Notes under the pieces: model-generated
What the model was told of the DNA's origin: nothing
Database searches by the model: none
The model's input: only the letters and a program-made list of their open reading frames with translations
Assembly (NCBI GenBank): GCA_963575745.1
Contig: CAUYUJ010022413.1
Span: 1-64,000 of the forward strand
Origin: Prorocentrum cordatum
Lineage: Eukaryota; Sar; Dinophyceae; Prorocentrales; Prorocentraceae
Reading direction: 5' to 3'
Length of the DNA stretch: 64,000 bases
Made by a program: the position numbers and the translations under genes
Shown: in pieces, positions 21,351 through 33,571 of the stretch
How positions within the stretch are numbered: position 1 is the first letter of the stretch
Layout: each line of letters starts with the position of its first letter

Positions 21351-22728
21351 CTGGTTGACGGCTCACCGCCGGCTCCCAGTTGGGCGCTACCAAGTGAGTG
21401 CCTCTTTCTCTGCAGGTTTTGGACGCTGCCAAGTTTTTTTTTGAGATGATGATGTTTTTTTCACTTAACTCGAGCTGCCGATAAGCTACAGAGCTCTTTG
21501 GCACAGCAATCGGAGCCAATTCAACAGGCGCGATAGTACCTCGTAGAGCTCTTCGGCATCGATGAGCTAGAGGAATTCCGGCGCGGGTCGGAGCTAGTTG
21601 GTCGACCCGACCAGAACCGACAATGTGGCAACTTTGGGTCGGTTTTGCTAAGATTTGAAAGATGTACCTCGTAGCTCGAGGAATTCCGGCGCGGGGTGGA
21701 GCTAGTTGGTCGACCCGACCAGAACGGGCAATGTGGTGATTTGCGGGCGATTTTGCTAAGATTTGAAAGATAAGTGACCATTCATTTTGATAAACCAGAT
21801 TTGTCGCAACTGTAAGAGACTATGAGGGTCTCTGCGTCTTGGTATGAGCTCTGTAGGCGCGCTTTTACTATCAAGACACTTGGCGGAACCAACTTCATGT
21901 CGACATGCAAAATGCAAAATTGAATATTTCACGAAAATCTCATGCGAAGTTCTCTGCTTCGATTCCGAGCACTCTTACGCGCGCAAGGAGCTCTATGAGG
22001 TCTCCAGTGGTGACCAGGTTGACGGTTCACCGCCAGGGCCAGTTCTCAGGTCCGTAGCTGCAATATACCCCGTAGAGCTCTTCGTTGCCGATGAGCTGGA
22101 GGAATTCCGTCGCGGGGTGGAGCTAGTTGGTCGACCCGACCAGAAAAGAAGATGTGGCAACTTTGGGTCGGTTCTGCTAAGACTTGAAGGATATTTGACT
22201 TTTTTTTTCGAGACCAGATTTTTACGCCGAGCATTAGTGTCGAAACTTTATTCTCAGAGAGAATCCGCTCTCTAGAGAGAGTTTTTACTGCCCCAGAATT
22301 AGCGGGAACCGACATTAGGTTTACACCCAAAAATGCAAATTTGGCGTTTTTTTAGAAATGCTCCGAGAAGCTGTCTGCTTCGATTCTGAGCACTCCTATC
22401 TGTGGATGGAGCCCTACGAGGTTCCCGGCGGTGACCAGGTTGACGGTTCACCGCCGGCGCCAGTTTAACCATTCATTTTAAGAAAGCAGATTTTTACGCT
22501 GAGCATTTGCATATAAGCTTTTTTCTGAGAGCAGCTCAGCTCTGCCGAGGGAGTTTTACTATCGGTTCACTTCCCGGAACCGATCTTATACTAACATCAA
22601 AAAATGCCAAAATGAATATTTTGAGAAAATCTTCATTTCAGTTCTCTGCTTCGATTCTGAGCACTCTTACGCGTGGAAGGACCTCTACGAGGTTCCCGGC
22701 GGTGACCAGGTTGACGGTTCACCGCGGG
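21351..22728. repeat. Dispersed modules and three uninterrupted cassettes
   Basis: No gene seen. Two CTCGTAGAGCTC / GGTCGACCCGACC modules, and three cassettes (22004-22035, 22425-22457, 22696-22728). Each cassette is preceded by a TTCTCTGCTTCGATTCTGAGCAC-type flank. After CAGT the right flanks are CTCAGGTCCG, TTAACCATTC and CTGAAGTATC, each the interior of a different repeat. Confidence 0.6.
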
Positions 22729-23640
22729 CGCCAGTCTGAAGTATCTAGACGCCTCAACCCTGTCTGCTATCAGCGCTGGAGCCGAAACACTATTGGTACG
22801 TCACTAATCTTTTTGACATATTAAGGGTTTTCTTGACTGAACTCGAGCTGCACATGGGCTACGGAGCTGTTCGGCACAGCAGATGGGAGGAAATCATCAG
22901 GCGCGCTAAATCAAAGTATCTAGACACCTGAAATCAGTCTGCTCTCAGCACTGGGCCTGAACAACTATTCGTACTCTGCTAATTCTTAGAGATGGTGATT
23001 GTTTTCCTGCCTTAACTCGAGCTGCAGATAAGCTACCGAGCTGTTCGGCACAGCAATCGGAAGGAAATCATCAGGCGCGCTAGACCTCTGAACTCTGTCT
23101 GCTATCAGCGCTCGGGCCGAAACACTATGTGTACTCTGCTAATTATCTGGAGATGGCGATGGTTTTCTTGACTTCACTCGAGCTGCAGATGAGCTACAGA
23201 GCTGTTCAGCACAGCAATCGGAAGAACATCATCAGAGGCGCAAGTTCAATGTATCTAGACGCCTTAACTCGGTCTGCTATGAGCGCTGGGTTTGACAAAC
23301 TATTCGTTCTCTGTTAGTTTTTTAGAGATGGTATTGGTTTTCTTGACTTCACTCGATCTGCAGATGAGCTACAGAGCTGTTCGGCACAGCAATCGGAAGC
23401 AAATAATCAGGCGCGCTAGTTTAAAGTATCTAGACGCCCGAACTCTCTCTGCTATCAACACTGGGGCCGAATAACTACTCGTACTTTGCTGATTATTCAG
23501 AGATGGTGATGGGTTTCTTCACGCTGTTCGGCGCAGCAATCGGAAGCAAATCAACCGGCGCGCTAACTGAAAGTGTCCAGACGCCTGAACTATGTCTGTA
23601 TGTCTATTTTTTCCAGAGATGTTTTTTCCTCACTCCTTCT
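22729..23640. repeat. Tandem repeat, GCTGCAGATGAGCTACAG subfamily
   Basis: About five monomers spaced roughly 157-178 bp (GAGCTGCA at about 22847, 23025, 23182, 23349). The first starts in mid-monomer at the cassette junction. No coding potential. Confidence 0.7.
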
Positions 23641-23877
23641 TCTCCTCCACGTCCTTCTCCATGAGATCGCGCCCTCTCGCGCGCAATGCGAGATTGCCGC
23701 GCCCGCATTGCGCGAGGAAGCTCTACGAGTTCCCGGCGGTAACCAAGGTTGACGGTTTACCGCCGGCTTCCAGTTCCTGCGCGGGGTGGAGCTAGTTCGT
23801 CGACCCGACCAGGAAAGAAGATGTGGTAACTTCGGGTCGGTTTTGCTAAGATTTGAAAGATATTTTACAATGCGTAT

Positions 23878-24691
23878 CTCGTAGAGCTTCCCTTAGCTGG
23901 TTGCTGGAAGCTTAAGAGTAAGTCCGGCGCGCTGGGGAGCTAGTTGGCAAGAAAAATATCGACGCACTTTTTTGGTGACTTTTGCTCGTTTGAAAATTAT
24001 GTTCTCAAAATTCAACAGTTCGTTGGAGCTCTATTATTTTTCCCGTGATATTCGATCTTATTCCCGCTCGCCGTCTTGATCTCAGCTCGATCGGGTGCCT
24101 ATTAATGCCAAAAAGCGTGTGGGCGGGATCGGCTGTTTCGAGTCATCTTGGCAGGTGCTGTCGGTTTTCTGTACTTAACTGGAGGTGTAGGAGAGCTACA
24201 GAGCTGGTGCACACACGTAATCGATTCAGAATCATCAGGCGCGTTCGTCTGAAGCATCTAGAGGTCTGAAATCGGTCTGCTACTCGAGCTAGGTCCGCGA
24301 AGCTGTTCGTATTCTACCGTTTTTTTCGAGATGATGGTGAGTTTCTTCACTTAACTCGAGCTGCTGATGAGCTTGAGAGCTCTCCGGCACAGCAATCGAA
24401 AGGAAATCATCAGGCGCGCTAGTCTGAAGTAGCTAGACGCTTGGATTGGGTCTGCTATGAGCGCAGAAGCCGAACAACTAGTCATACTATGGTATTGTTT
24501 TTCTTGGCTTCACTCGTGCTGCAGATGAGCTACAGAGGTGTTCAGCACAGCAATGGGAAGTGAATCGTCATGGGCGCTCGTTAAATGTATCTAGACGCCA
24601 GAAATCAGTCTGCTATTAGCACTCGGGCTGAAAAGCTATTCGTTATCTGCTAATTCTTTGGGGATTGTATATGGCAAGGAAGCTCTACGAG
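23878..24691. mobile_element. TIR element 1 (MITE-like)
   Basis: Bounded by CTCGTAGAGCTTCC (23878-23891) and its exact reverse complement GGAAGCTCTACGAG (24678-24691). The interior is the GCTAGTTGGCAAG / CCCGCTCGCCGTCTTGAT module followed by tandem-repeat monomers. No transposase and no clear target duplication. A hairpin cassette follows the right end directly. Two more elements of the same build are at 32014-33016 and 33572-34755. Confidence 0.6.
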
Positions 24692-24713
24692 TCTCCCGGC
24701 GGTAACCAAGGTT

Positions 24714-25347
24714 AAACTGTTGTAAACTGGATGTGTGGTGAGTGGCAGATTCGCAACAAGCAGTATGTACGACTGGTGGGAACACTACAAAATACGGTAT
24801 CGATGCTGTCTGGATGGGGACTGACCTCACCTGCATCGGGACAGAATCTGTATAAGCATTTCTTTCGTGAGGGTAATGAGCGTGCGGATAAATTGTCGTG
24901 GGAGGCCAGAGGTGGCCAAACTATTACTCGCTGGTTTGCATATGATAAGTTCCTCAGTACTCGTAAGACTGCTCTCCGTGGTGCATTCGATGGGGGTGTC
25001 AGTAATGAAGGATGTGGAGGTGGGTGGTGGCTTCAGATTGGCGTTGTAGGTAGGGGTTCCAGCGTGCAGGTTGATTTTCCCATCTCCTCCTCCTCCTCCT
25101 CCTCCTCTTCCTCCTGCACCAGCTCGCACAGCTTCCATTGGCACGATGTGGCCGAGGAGGCGATGAGCTTGCCTCCTGGTAGCACGGTAACCTGCTGTGA
25201 ACTAGCTGCCTGCGCTGCCCTGACGAGAGCTGCTGCTAAGGTGGCGTGCGCTCTGCTACGACCTACCTAAGATGGTGGGGGCTCAGTTGCACTGCTCCGC
25301 CGATTCGGATTCGGATTCTAGTGGCGGACCGCAAACCGCAAAAAAAA
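24714..25347 (+). mobile_element. 5'-truncated LINE insertion in a cassette
   Basis: Flanked by a perfect 10-bp target duplication AACCAAGGTT (24704-24713 and 25348-25357) with a 10-nt A-run at the right end. The insertion begins inside ORF2 just after the RNase H GDS motif (VVNWMCGEW). It is the clearest single insertion for reading off the target: bottom-strand cleavage at GGTT/ACCG, top-strand cleavage 10 bp away after GGTT. Confidence 0.85.
24716..25270 (+). pseudogene. ORF2 C-terminus (RNase H) of the truncated LINE
   Basis: Open to its natural stop: NERADKLSWEAR, GAFDGGVSNEGCGGGWWLQ, a ten-Ser run coded by a (TCC)n tract at about 25084-25112, then VTCCELAACAALTRAA. The GDS half-motif is lost to the truncation, so the enzyme is incomplete. 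The Ser run lies in the loop between the FDGG strand and the ELAA helix. LINE C has a smaller Ser/Pro expansion in the same loop. Confidence 0.8.
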
Positions 25348-25357
25348 AACCAAGGTT

Positions 25358-25603
25358 GACCGTTTACCGCCGGCGCCCAGTTTTGAGAGACCAGACTTTT
25401 CGCACCTGCGAAAGACAATGAGGACCTTTGCGTCTTAATATGAGCTCCGTAGGCGCACTTTTACTATCAAAACACTTGGGGGGACCAACTCCATGTGGAC
25501 ATGAGAAAAAATGTGTTTTTTTCTTATTTGAGGAATGCTTCCAGAAGCTTTCTGCTTCTTTGCCCAGGACTGTCGAGCGTGCAAGGAGCTCTACGAGGTT
25601 CCC
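25358..25603. repeat. Right cassette half and dispersed module
   Basis: GACCGTTTACCGCCGG then the module TTGAGAGACCAGAC..GCTCTACGAGGTTCCCGG that forms the left flank of LINE B. No gene. Confidence 0.6.
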
Positions 25604-28600
25604 GGCTCAAGACATCTCGGCTCGGGGGTTCCTGGATCCCACGGGAGCTCGGGGGGTGTCGGCGCCGCGGGGGACGGCGTGGCAGCCATCGCTGCCATCA
25701 GCGAGTTCGGCGACTTCGAGGTCAGCTAGGCCGCTGCATTGTATATCTGTGCTCTGTGTCAGGCCGCCTGCTTTGTTGCTGTTGTACTTGCTTCTTTCTT
25801 GTTTGCAAAGACGGGCGAATGCGACTTCTCAGTTCTTGCGAGACGAGGGCGACAGGAAGAGATTTCCCAATCGACAGTACCATATTTGCAGTACTCACAG
25901 GATTACGGACAGGCTCCAGATTCTGCTATCGAGAGAGCATCTCGGAAGAGACAGATTGCTGATACTGGACAGATTGGACGTGACTCTCCATTGGACGGGA
26001 CATTGCATAGTGCAGATTCCACTCCAGACAGTGACAGCCATATATCAGTTTCTTCTCCATTCGTAGATATGAATACGGGGCTCATGAATGTGATTCAGAC
26101 TCCTTCCAACGCTGGCGCGGCGGGATCGACAACTCGCGGAGGGCATGTGGGAGGGGTTGCAGTAGGTCAGGTCATTCCTGGAGGTCAAGGATCTGGAGGC
26201 GCTCCTGCTGTTCCTAGAGGCCCAGCTCCACAGGGTGTTCTTGGGGGCCCTTCAGGTATGCCCACGGAAGCACAACAGGCTGCGGCCCAAGCGGCTGTTG
26301 TCCCTGAAGGTGCTGTTGAACATGAAGGCATGCAAGGTGTCAGCGACGACGCCCAACGAAACGTCAAACATCGTGTCAATGGTCCTCGTGAGGCCCTCTT
26401 GGGAGAGCTGGAGGAAAATCGGAAGAAACTCAGTGTGGTCTCGGATGAGGCCCCGTTTTGCTCCAAGGCCTTCGCGGAGCTCCACGTGATCGAGAGCAAG
26501 GTTAGGCAACAAGAAGCGTTGAAATCCGGCCCGAAATTCAGAGCATATCGAAGAGAGGAGGCTTCCGACATCAGAATGAACAATCGGGAACGACAATTGC
26601 AGGATGTCAAGAAGAACCCCAGTGTGGCTTCGGGTGCAGCTTCGACTACGGCACCCTCTTACGGAGGAGGCCCGCCTGGACTCCCAGCGCCCTCCACCTT
26701 CAGTCCCAGCTACGTGGAGCTCACAGGTTGGACAGACTGGAATGGAACAGCGGTTGCACGATCGGCCAGCATGATGAGAGACACGGACTCTGCACAATTT
26801 ATCATTAATTTGAAGACGGCCATTTCAGCAGAGGACGAATGAACGAAAGTAGGATGATGTTGAGTACGATCAAAATCAAAGTCATGTTGGAACCGACTCC
26901 TCGACGTTATACAATGTGACGCGTGCTTTTGATGATGCATTAACGCCGAATGTGCAACGAAGTGCGGCTCAGGTTACCAGGTCCCCTCCAGACTACGACA
27001 GTATGTTTCAGGGCATGTTACAAAGACCCAGTCGTGTCCGTGTGCGCCTGGAGGCCCCACCTTGCAGTGAGGCCATGGAGATCAGGGGGGGGATTGGATG
27101 GGGCCCAACGGACGGAGCACAATGTGGACCACGCCGCAGGATCCTCAGCATCGACCCGTGGAGCTGGCATCCTTTCGTATTAGTACGGGGTGGACGGTGG
27201 ACCGTGAGATCTGGGAGGGTGTTCTCATGCGAAGCGGTGTGACTACCACGTATGACGCGCTTGTGGCGAACCTAGCCGGCAGGGCGTGACGGTGCAGAGG
27301 TGCCAGTCGGGCTGACTGCCCCACAGCCCAGCACAGGCTCGACACCCAGAATCTTATGAAACAAGGGGCTACAGCAGATCGGGGATTTGCTTGCATGAGA
27401 GCGCTTCTTTCTCACGGCTGTGAAGTGTTCTGTTTACAGGAGTGTGAGCACTTACCTTCCAAATCAATTCAGCTGCTTGGCTGGCATCTAGTTTACTCCA
27501 GTGACAGGAAGGCCTCCATAGCTTTGAGGGGGAAGTCTTGTCACAATGTAGTTCGTTCTTGGTGTAAGCATGCTCGTTTTGCAATTGCGTGCTTGCGTCA
27601 TCCATGTATCTTTCTTGTCTCTGCGTACTTTCCGAACAGATCGGAGAAGCGTTCGCTGGGGGTGGCTTTTGAGATGCCGAAGACAATCGAAACAACTTAT
27701 CGGAGGTGGAAGGGGGAATGCAGATATACATGTGAGCTTGTGTTTGCAGGGGTTTTTAATGTTGAGCTTGCGCCTGACATTACCTGTTCAGGAGGCGCGG
27801 TGACTGGAGGTGCTGTGCAGATTCTCGACGGGAGGGGCTATGGGAATGATACGGGGGATAGACGGTGAGAGGAGGATATGTGGCGATCTCAGTTGCAAGA
27901 GTGGCTGTGTCGAATGCGCTTGCTGGCAGTCAACTCTCTTGGCTCGCCGTATTCTCGGCAGCCGACGTTCGTGCACCGTGCGGACCATGCTCGACGCAAG
28001 TCTGGGACGAAGACTATCGCGCCAAAAGTGCCTGACTATCTCATGGTCCCACAATCCTGGGAGGGTGACTTGGTTTAATGCCGAACGGACTGGATCCCAG
28101 AGACCCCGACTACCAATTTCGCGGATCATGCCTGTGTCTACGCCGAGTTTCGTATGCAGAACCCTCAGGTCACGAAATATCAGGGACCCCCTAGCCACCG
28201 CACGAGCCACAAAGAGTTCCAATCGTATCGGGGGGAGGCCCAGTTTCAGGTCCTGGCGGACGTCCAGATCCCGACGGTGCCCCCACAACGTCTTGCTGAA
28301 ACGATTGCTGGACATGCGTTGCCACTCCTCACGGTGCGGGCTCCCAGGTACTCCCGAGGGCTCCCGCCGAGTAGGACTCCCCAACATGCCGAGCTGGAGG
28401 TCCAACTTAGAGAGGCACCTGCTCGGAAGGATAGAGCGCTGGCACGGGACCTTAGGCGTCGTATCAGACCGCTTGCGCGGGAATATCGCCGACGGAAGGT
28501 GGAATGGGAGGCATTGTCATCTAGGAAGGGGAGGAGGACACGTGTGACGGAGTTGAGGGTGACGGGCACAGGTGGAGGGGATAGGGGTTCTACGACTATG

Positions 28601-31556
28601 ATGACGGAGGACAGGGAACTTTGGGCAGAGGAGGTGGAACGATATGCTGTGCAGAGTATGACTTGTGATGACTCTAGAGCTCGGAATCGGGAGCTTGTGT
28701 CTACACTACGTCGCCATGCATCTCAATCTACAGCCTCTTCCGACAACGCACTTGCGATTCCATGCTCTATTATTCTGCAGGCGCGGAGCAGGCTCCGAAC
28801 AGGACGGGCCTGTGGCCCCGACGGCATCTCGGTTGAGCTTCTCAAGTCTCTTTCGTGGCGACCAGTTCGTGCTATCTCAAGGGTGTTCTGTGATGTATTC
28901 AATGGGCTTCGCCCGACGCCAGGAGAGTGGCAGGAGGTCTACCTGGCGCTCATGCCGAAGACGAGTAAACTGGAGACACTGCGACAGACACGAAACCTGC
29001 TCGCCGGAAACACCTTGGCTGAGTGGTATCTCACGTGTGTGACGATCTTATTGGAACGATGTGTGGAACCCTATATGAGTGATACGGCGGCTTACAGCTT
29101 TACTAGCGGACGGCGGTGCTGGGATTTTTCATTTGCCATGGAATGTATTGCACACCATGCTTCTACATGGGTGCGGAGTCAAACTGCGTGGCTCCTCAGT
29201 TGTGACATTGAGCGGGCGTTCGATGCTGTGGCGCTACCGACGGTCTCGAGAGCGATGATGGCCCTGGGGATCAGTGCACGATTACTATATGCATTCTTGG
29301 AGCCTCTCTCGGCTACGTCATGCGCGGTTTTGTTTGAAGGAGTGACAATCCCCAACGTGCAGTGGCATAGATCGCTCCGGACTGGCGGCACCGAATCACC
29401 TATTGCTTTTACCATCGTAACTATTGCGATGTGGCGTGGTATGATTGCTCCCTTAGACCAACGCGGTGTTGGAGTTGATATTCCATGTCATGACGACCAC
29501 TGCCGCTACGCGCGCTGGAACCATGCTCTCTAGGCAGATAACATTATTCTTGCCGGCAAGACTGCGTCGGAGGCACAGGAGGCGGCCACAGCCTTCACCA
29601 CTGCTCTCAGGGATTGGGGGATGGAATGGAAGGGGGATAGCCTGGACATGATGGTGTGTGGTACCCAGTATACTGATGCAGTCACGGTCCAGATAGGCCC
29701 ACGGACTGTGCCATTCAAACATGTTGATAGTTTGAATGTGCTGGGATATCAGGTCCCCAGAACTTTTACTTCTACCCGCCAGGATGTGCAGGGGCGCGTC
29801 CAACAGGCCCGAAGGGCATTCTTTGCGCAGGTGCAGTACTTTACTTGCAAGGCGTTGCCACTTGTGAAGAAGTTTCGTCGATACCAATCGACTGTGCAGA
29901 GCCGTCTTTTATATGCAGCGGAGGCCATCACGATTGACAGTGAGTGTGTGAGGGTCATCCATGCGTTCGAGGGTATGTGCCTTCTGAGAGCGTCGGGGAG
30001 GAGGAAGCCAGGAGACATGGGGTGTGAGGTGTGGCGACCAGCTGCGCTGATACGAGTCAGGTCAATCTTCTGCGATGGGGGTGTTCCATCGGCTGTGCAG
30101 ATGCTATGCTGGAGGAGCTGGGGTATGATGCGTTTTACGAGGCAGTACTTACTATGGTTGGAGGAGGGCAGGACGACAAGGATGGAGGTGGAGGTGGAGG
30201 GACCAACGATTCAACGTATGAAACACCTTCGCTTTGTGGAGGGACGGGGGGAGGACACACTTGCAACGGCTACGATGGAGGTGGAGGGAAGCATCACGGA
30301 TATGGAGAGGAGGTTGGAAGATCTCTGCTCGCAAGTTGCTTGTTTTATTGCTCGCGCACAGCCGATGCCGACTGGAGAGGGATCTGCCCGCGCTCTCCGA
30401 GACGAGCCACTTGCCGTCTCAAAAGGGAGGAGGGCTTTTCGAGACTCTCGGCGTGCGCTTATGATGTGCAATGTTGGTTGGGTCACGGCTCGCGACGCTA
30501 TAACGGAGGTTCTGCGACAACACGGCGACAGGTCTGTCTAGTTCGGGCAAGCGGCTTCGTGGAGGCCTTGTGTCTGTGGGTGGTCGGTTCTGGCAATTTC
30601 CTTACATTCAGTTCTTTGGGGAAAAGTGGTGGGATGCTGTTCGGGGCGATTGGTCTCAGTTTTTGGAAGTCTGGAAGCAACTCCTTGCACAATATAACAA
30701 TACTAAGGTGTATGATTACTTTGTGATGTCTTGGAAGGGCTTTCCTAACGGACCTCGAGGCTCCCCTGAGGCTCCAAAGGAGGTTGATCCTGAGGCTGCC
30801 GACATCTTGACTAACCCCCTGCGCCCCAAGTATGACCCCAAAGAGTCCGCCAAGCTTGCACTACGTTACGCCATGATCCAGGGGCGTGCGACGGTGTGGG
30901 ATATATCCTCGGAGGGTTTTGCTGTTGGGTTCAAGGGCGATTCACTACTTATCTGCTCCTGGTTGCAGGGGAGATGGCGATGTGAGAATCGTGGCTACTG
31001 CAGGAGGACAGCCGCCATGATTGACTGTACCTTTGAGCTCGCTGCGTGTTTCAATCTGAAGCCTGCGGCCTTGGGACACGAGATATGGAGGCATGATTTC
31101 AGGGAGGACAATACACGTGCAGACGAGTTGACGCATGAGGCCAGATGTGGCCGCACATTCGATAGAATCCGATGTTACCGATATCCGTTCGAAACTTATC
31201 TCTTGCCGTGCGCTATCAGGGGAGGCTTTGATGGCGGGGTTGACCAGCAAGGATCAGGATGTGGCTTCTGGCTTCAGATCGGCTTAATCAATACTCAGTG
31301 TAATCCCAGTGAGATAGGTATCGCTTCCGCGAGAACCGTGTGCCCCTTCCCTGCTCGGCATGAGTTGGCTGTTTCTTGTGCCGTTCCCCTCGCTTGGAGG
31401 GATGCGGCCGAGGCCGCGTGGCTCCAGGGCGGTGCCGCGGTCACGGAGTGTGAATTGTCGGCAGCCGAAGCGCTGCTCAGCGCTGCCCGTGTGCTCTTGC
31501 GGGGCCTGTTCTCGCCCAGCTGCTCTCAGCTGGGAATGCGAGTCCAAACAAACAAA
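25604..31556 (+). mobile_element. LINE B: full-length but decayed copy
   Basis: Starts with GGCTCAAG, followed by the same leader as LINE A, and ends in AAACAAACAAA before CCAGGTTGACGGTTTACCG. ORF1 is broken by frameshifts after 26840. ORF2 keeps one frame over most of its length with three nonsense codons and one frameshift. A perfect 8-bp stem CCCAGCTG..CAGCTGGG (31515-31534) lies ~20 nt before the tail. As in LINE A, the left cassette half is cut at CCCGG, so ~6 bp of target (CGGTAA) is missing. Confidence 0.85.
25739..27289 (+). pseudogene. LINE B ORF1 (frameshifted)
   Basis: Open for 367 codons from 25739, with the conserved ECDFSVLARR..YLQYSQDYGQ..ERASRKRQ N-terminus, a Gly/Pro-rich middle, a helical charged region and YVELTGWTDWNG. 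TGA at 26840 ends it early. Continuation pieces lie in other frames (SRMMLSTIKIK about 26850; 27098-27289, ending DALVANLAGRA). The final TGA (27287-27289) is followed by CGG in the ORF2 frame. The leader upstream encodes a short frame ending FEVS-stop, shared with LINE A. Confidence 0.75.
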
Positions 31557-31565
31557 CCAGGTTGA
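27290..31565 (+). pseudogene. LINE B ORF2 (three nonsense codons, one frameshift)
   Basis: The same frame as the ORF1 end runs on. Endonuclease: FCLQECEHL, SAYFP, KVPDYLMVP, FADHACVY. RT: GPDGISVELLKSLSW, motif A SCDIERAFD, motif B RTGGTESP, motif C with its Trp codon mutated to TAG (29531-29533) followed by ADN. Other stops: TGA 27866-27868, TAA 28076-28078. A one-base shift near 30535 moves the end into another frame (30570-31565) holding permuted RNase H: KGDSLLICSW (Asp 30939), TRADELTH (31122), GGFDGGV (31230), TECELSAAEAL (Glu 31452). Not translatable as one protein. Confidence 0.85.
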
Positions 31566-32013
31566 CGGTTTACCGCTGGCGCCAGTCTAAAACCCTTTAG
31601 CTCTCAGAGAGCTCTCCGGGAACTTGGTAGCGTCCAAAACCCGGAGAGCAAAGAGGCGCTCCGGGAACTGGAAAGCTTTCCTGAAGAGCTCTGGGGAGCT
31701 CTCCCGAAGCGCTTCTGAAGCGCTGCCAGGCACGCTTCCACGCGTGCCTGCTCGCGTGCAGGCACGCATGGACGCGTGCCGGAAGCGCCCCCGGACACGC
31801 TGCGATCTCAAACTGGCGCCGGCGGTGAACCGCCAACCTGGTCACCGCCAGAAACCTCGTAGAACCCCCCCGCACGCATAAGAGTAACTCGTAGAGCTTC
31901 CCTAAGCTAGCACCTCGTAGAGCTCTTCGTTATCGATGAGCTACAGAAATTCTGGCGCGGGGTGGAGCTAGTACCTCGTAGAGCTCTTCGGCATCGATGA
32001 GCTAGAGGAATAA
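31560..32013. repeat. Palindrome-rich module and an inverted cassette
   Basis: 31590-31800 is a GC-rich run of short palindromes (GAGAGCTCTC, GAAGCGCTTC, ACGCGT) that recurs at 51340-51545. 31818-31850 is a cassette on the minus strand. 31885-32013 has three CTCGTAGAGCT starts of other modules nested close together. No gene seen. Confidence 0.65.
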
Positions 32014-33016
32014 CTCGTAGAGCTTCCCCTAGCTAGTTGCTGGCAGCTTAAGAGTAATTTTGGCGCGCTGGAGGGCTAGTTGGCAAGAAAAATGTCGACG
32101 GACCTTTTGCTGATTTTTGCTCGGTTGAACATTGTGTTCGCAATCTTCCTCAATTCGTTAGAACTCTAGTATTTGTTCCCGCGATTCGATTTAATTCCCG
32201 CTCGCTGTCTAAATCTCAGCTCGATCGGGTACCTATTACTGCCTAAAAGCGTCCAGGCGGGATCGGCTGTTTCGAGTCATCTTGACAGGTGCTGTCGGTT
32301 TTCTGTACTTAACTCGAGCTGTAGGAGAGCTACAGAGCTGGTGCGTACACGTAATCGAGTCAGAATCATCAAGCGCGTTCGTCTGAAGCATCCAGAGGTC
32401 TGAAATCGGCTTGTTACTCGAGTTAGGTCTGCGAAGCTATTCGTATTCGACCGATATTTGTCGAGATGATGGTGAGTTTCTTCACTTAACTCGAGCTGCA
32501 GATGAGCTTGAGATCTCTTCGGCACAGCAATCGGAAGGAAATCATCAGGCGCGCTAGTCTGAAGTATCTAGACGCTTGAATTGGGTCTGTTATGAGCGCA
32601 GAAGTCAAACAACTAGTCATACTCTATTATTTTCCTGGTGATGGAATTGGTTTTCTTGACTTAATTCGAGCTGCAGGTGAGCTCTCGAGCTCTTAGGCAC
32701 AGCAATCGGAAGAGCATCATTAGACGCGCTATTTGAAAGTATCTAGACGCCTGAATTCGGTCTGCTATCAGCGCTCGGGCTAAACAGTTATTCCTACTCT
32801 GCTAATTTCTTGGAGATGATATAGGTTTTCTTAGTTTTACTCGTGCTGCAGATGAGCTACAGAGCTGTTCAGCACAGCAATGGGAAGGGTTAGCAGGGGC
32901 GCTAGTTAAATGTATCTAGTCGTTTGAGATCAGTCTGCTATCAGCGCTCGGGCTGACAAATTATTCGTTCTCTGCTAATTCTTTGGAGATGGTATATGGC
33001 AAGGAAGCTCTACGAG
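32014..33016. mobile_element. TIR element 2 (MITE-like)
   Basis: Left CTCGTAGAGCTTCC (32014-32027), right GGAAGCTCTACGAG (33003-33016), a perfect inverted pair. The interior order (GCTAGTTGGCAAG module, then monomers of the ~180-bp repeat) matches TIR elements 1 and 3. It is followed at once by an uninterrupted cassette (33021-33054). Confidence 0.6.
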
Positions 33017-33054
33017 GTTCCCGGCGGTAATCAAGGTTGACGGTTTACCGCCGG

Positions 33055-33571
33055 CGCCCAGTTCCGGCGCGGGGTGGAGCTAGTTGGCCCACCCAGCCCG
33101 GGCGGACAATGTGACGACTTTGGGGTGGTTTTGCTAATGTTTGAAAGATATTTGACCATTCATTTTGAAAAGCCAGATTTTTCGCACCTGTGAAAGTCTT
33201 TGAGGGCCTCTCTTTTATTATCAAAACACTTGGAGCAACCAACTCGATGTCGACATGAAAAATGCAAAATTGAAGAGTTTACGAAAATTTTCGGCGAAGT
33301 TCTCCGAGCACTCTCACCGCAAGGAGCTCTACGAGGTTTCCCGCGGTGACCAGGTTGACGGTTCACCGCCGGCGCCAGTTGGTCGACCCGACCAGAAAAG
33401 AAGGGGTGGTAACTTTGAGTCCGTTTTGCTGCGATTCTATAGAGATTTGACCATTTATTTTGAGAAACCAGATTTTTCGCCTTGTAAAAGACTATGAGGG
33501 CCTCTGCGTCTTATACGAGCTCCGTAGACGCACGTTTACTATCAAAACACTTGGTGAAACCAACTTCGTAT
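33055..33571. repeat. Two copies of the GGTCGACCCGACC module
   Basis: 33055-33335 and 33373-33571, separated by a cassette (33341-33372). No gene. Confidence 0.55.

Noticed and set aside
25535-25729. Short upstream frame ending FEVS in LINE B as a conserved peptide
   Set aside because: Shared with LINE A only in its last ~20 codons, with a one-base shift upstream. It may just be conserved leader RNA.
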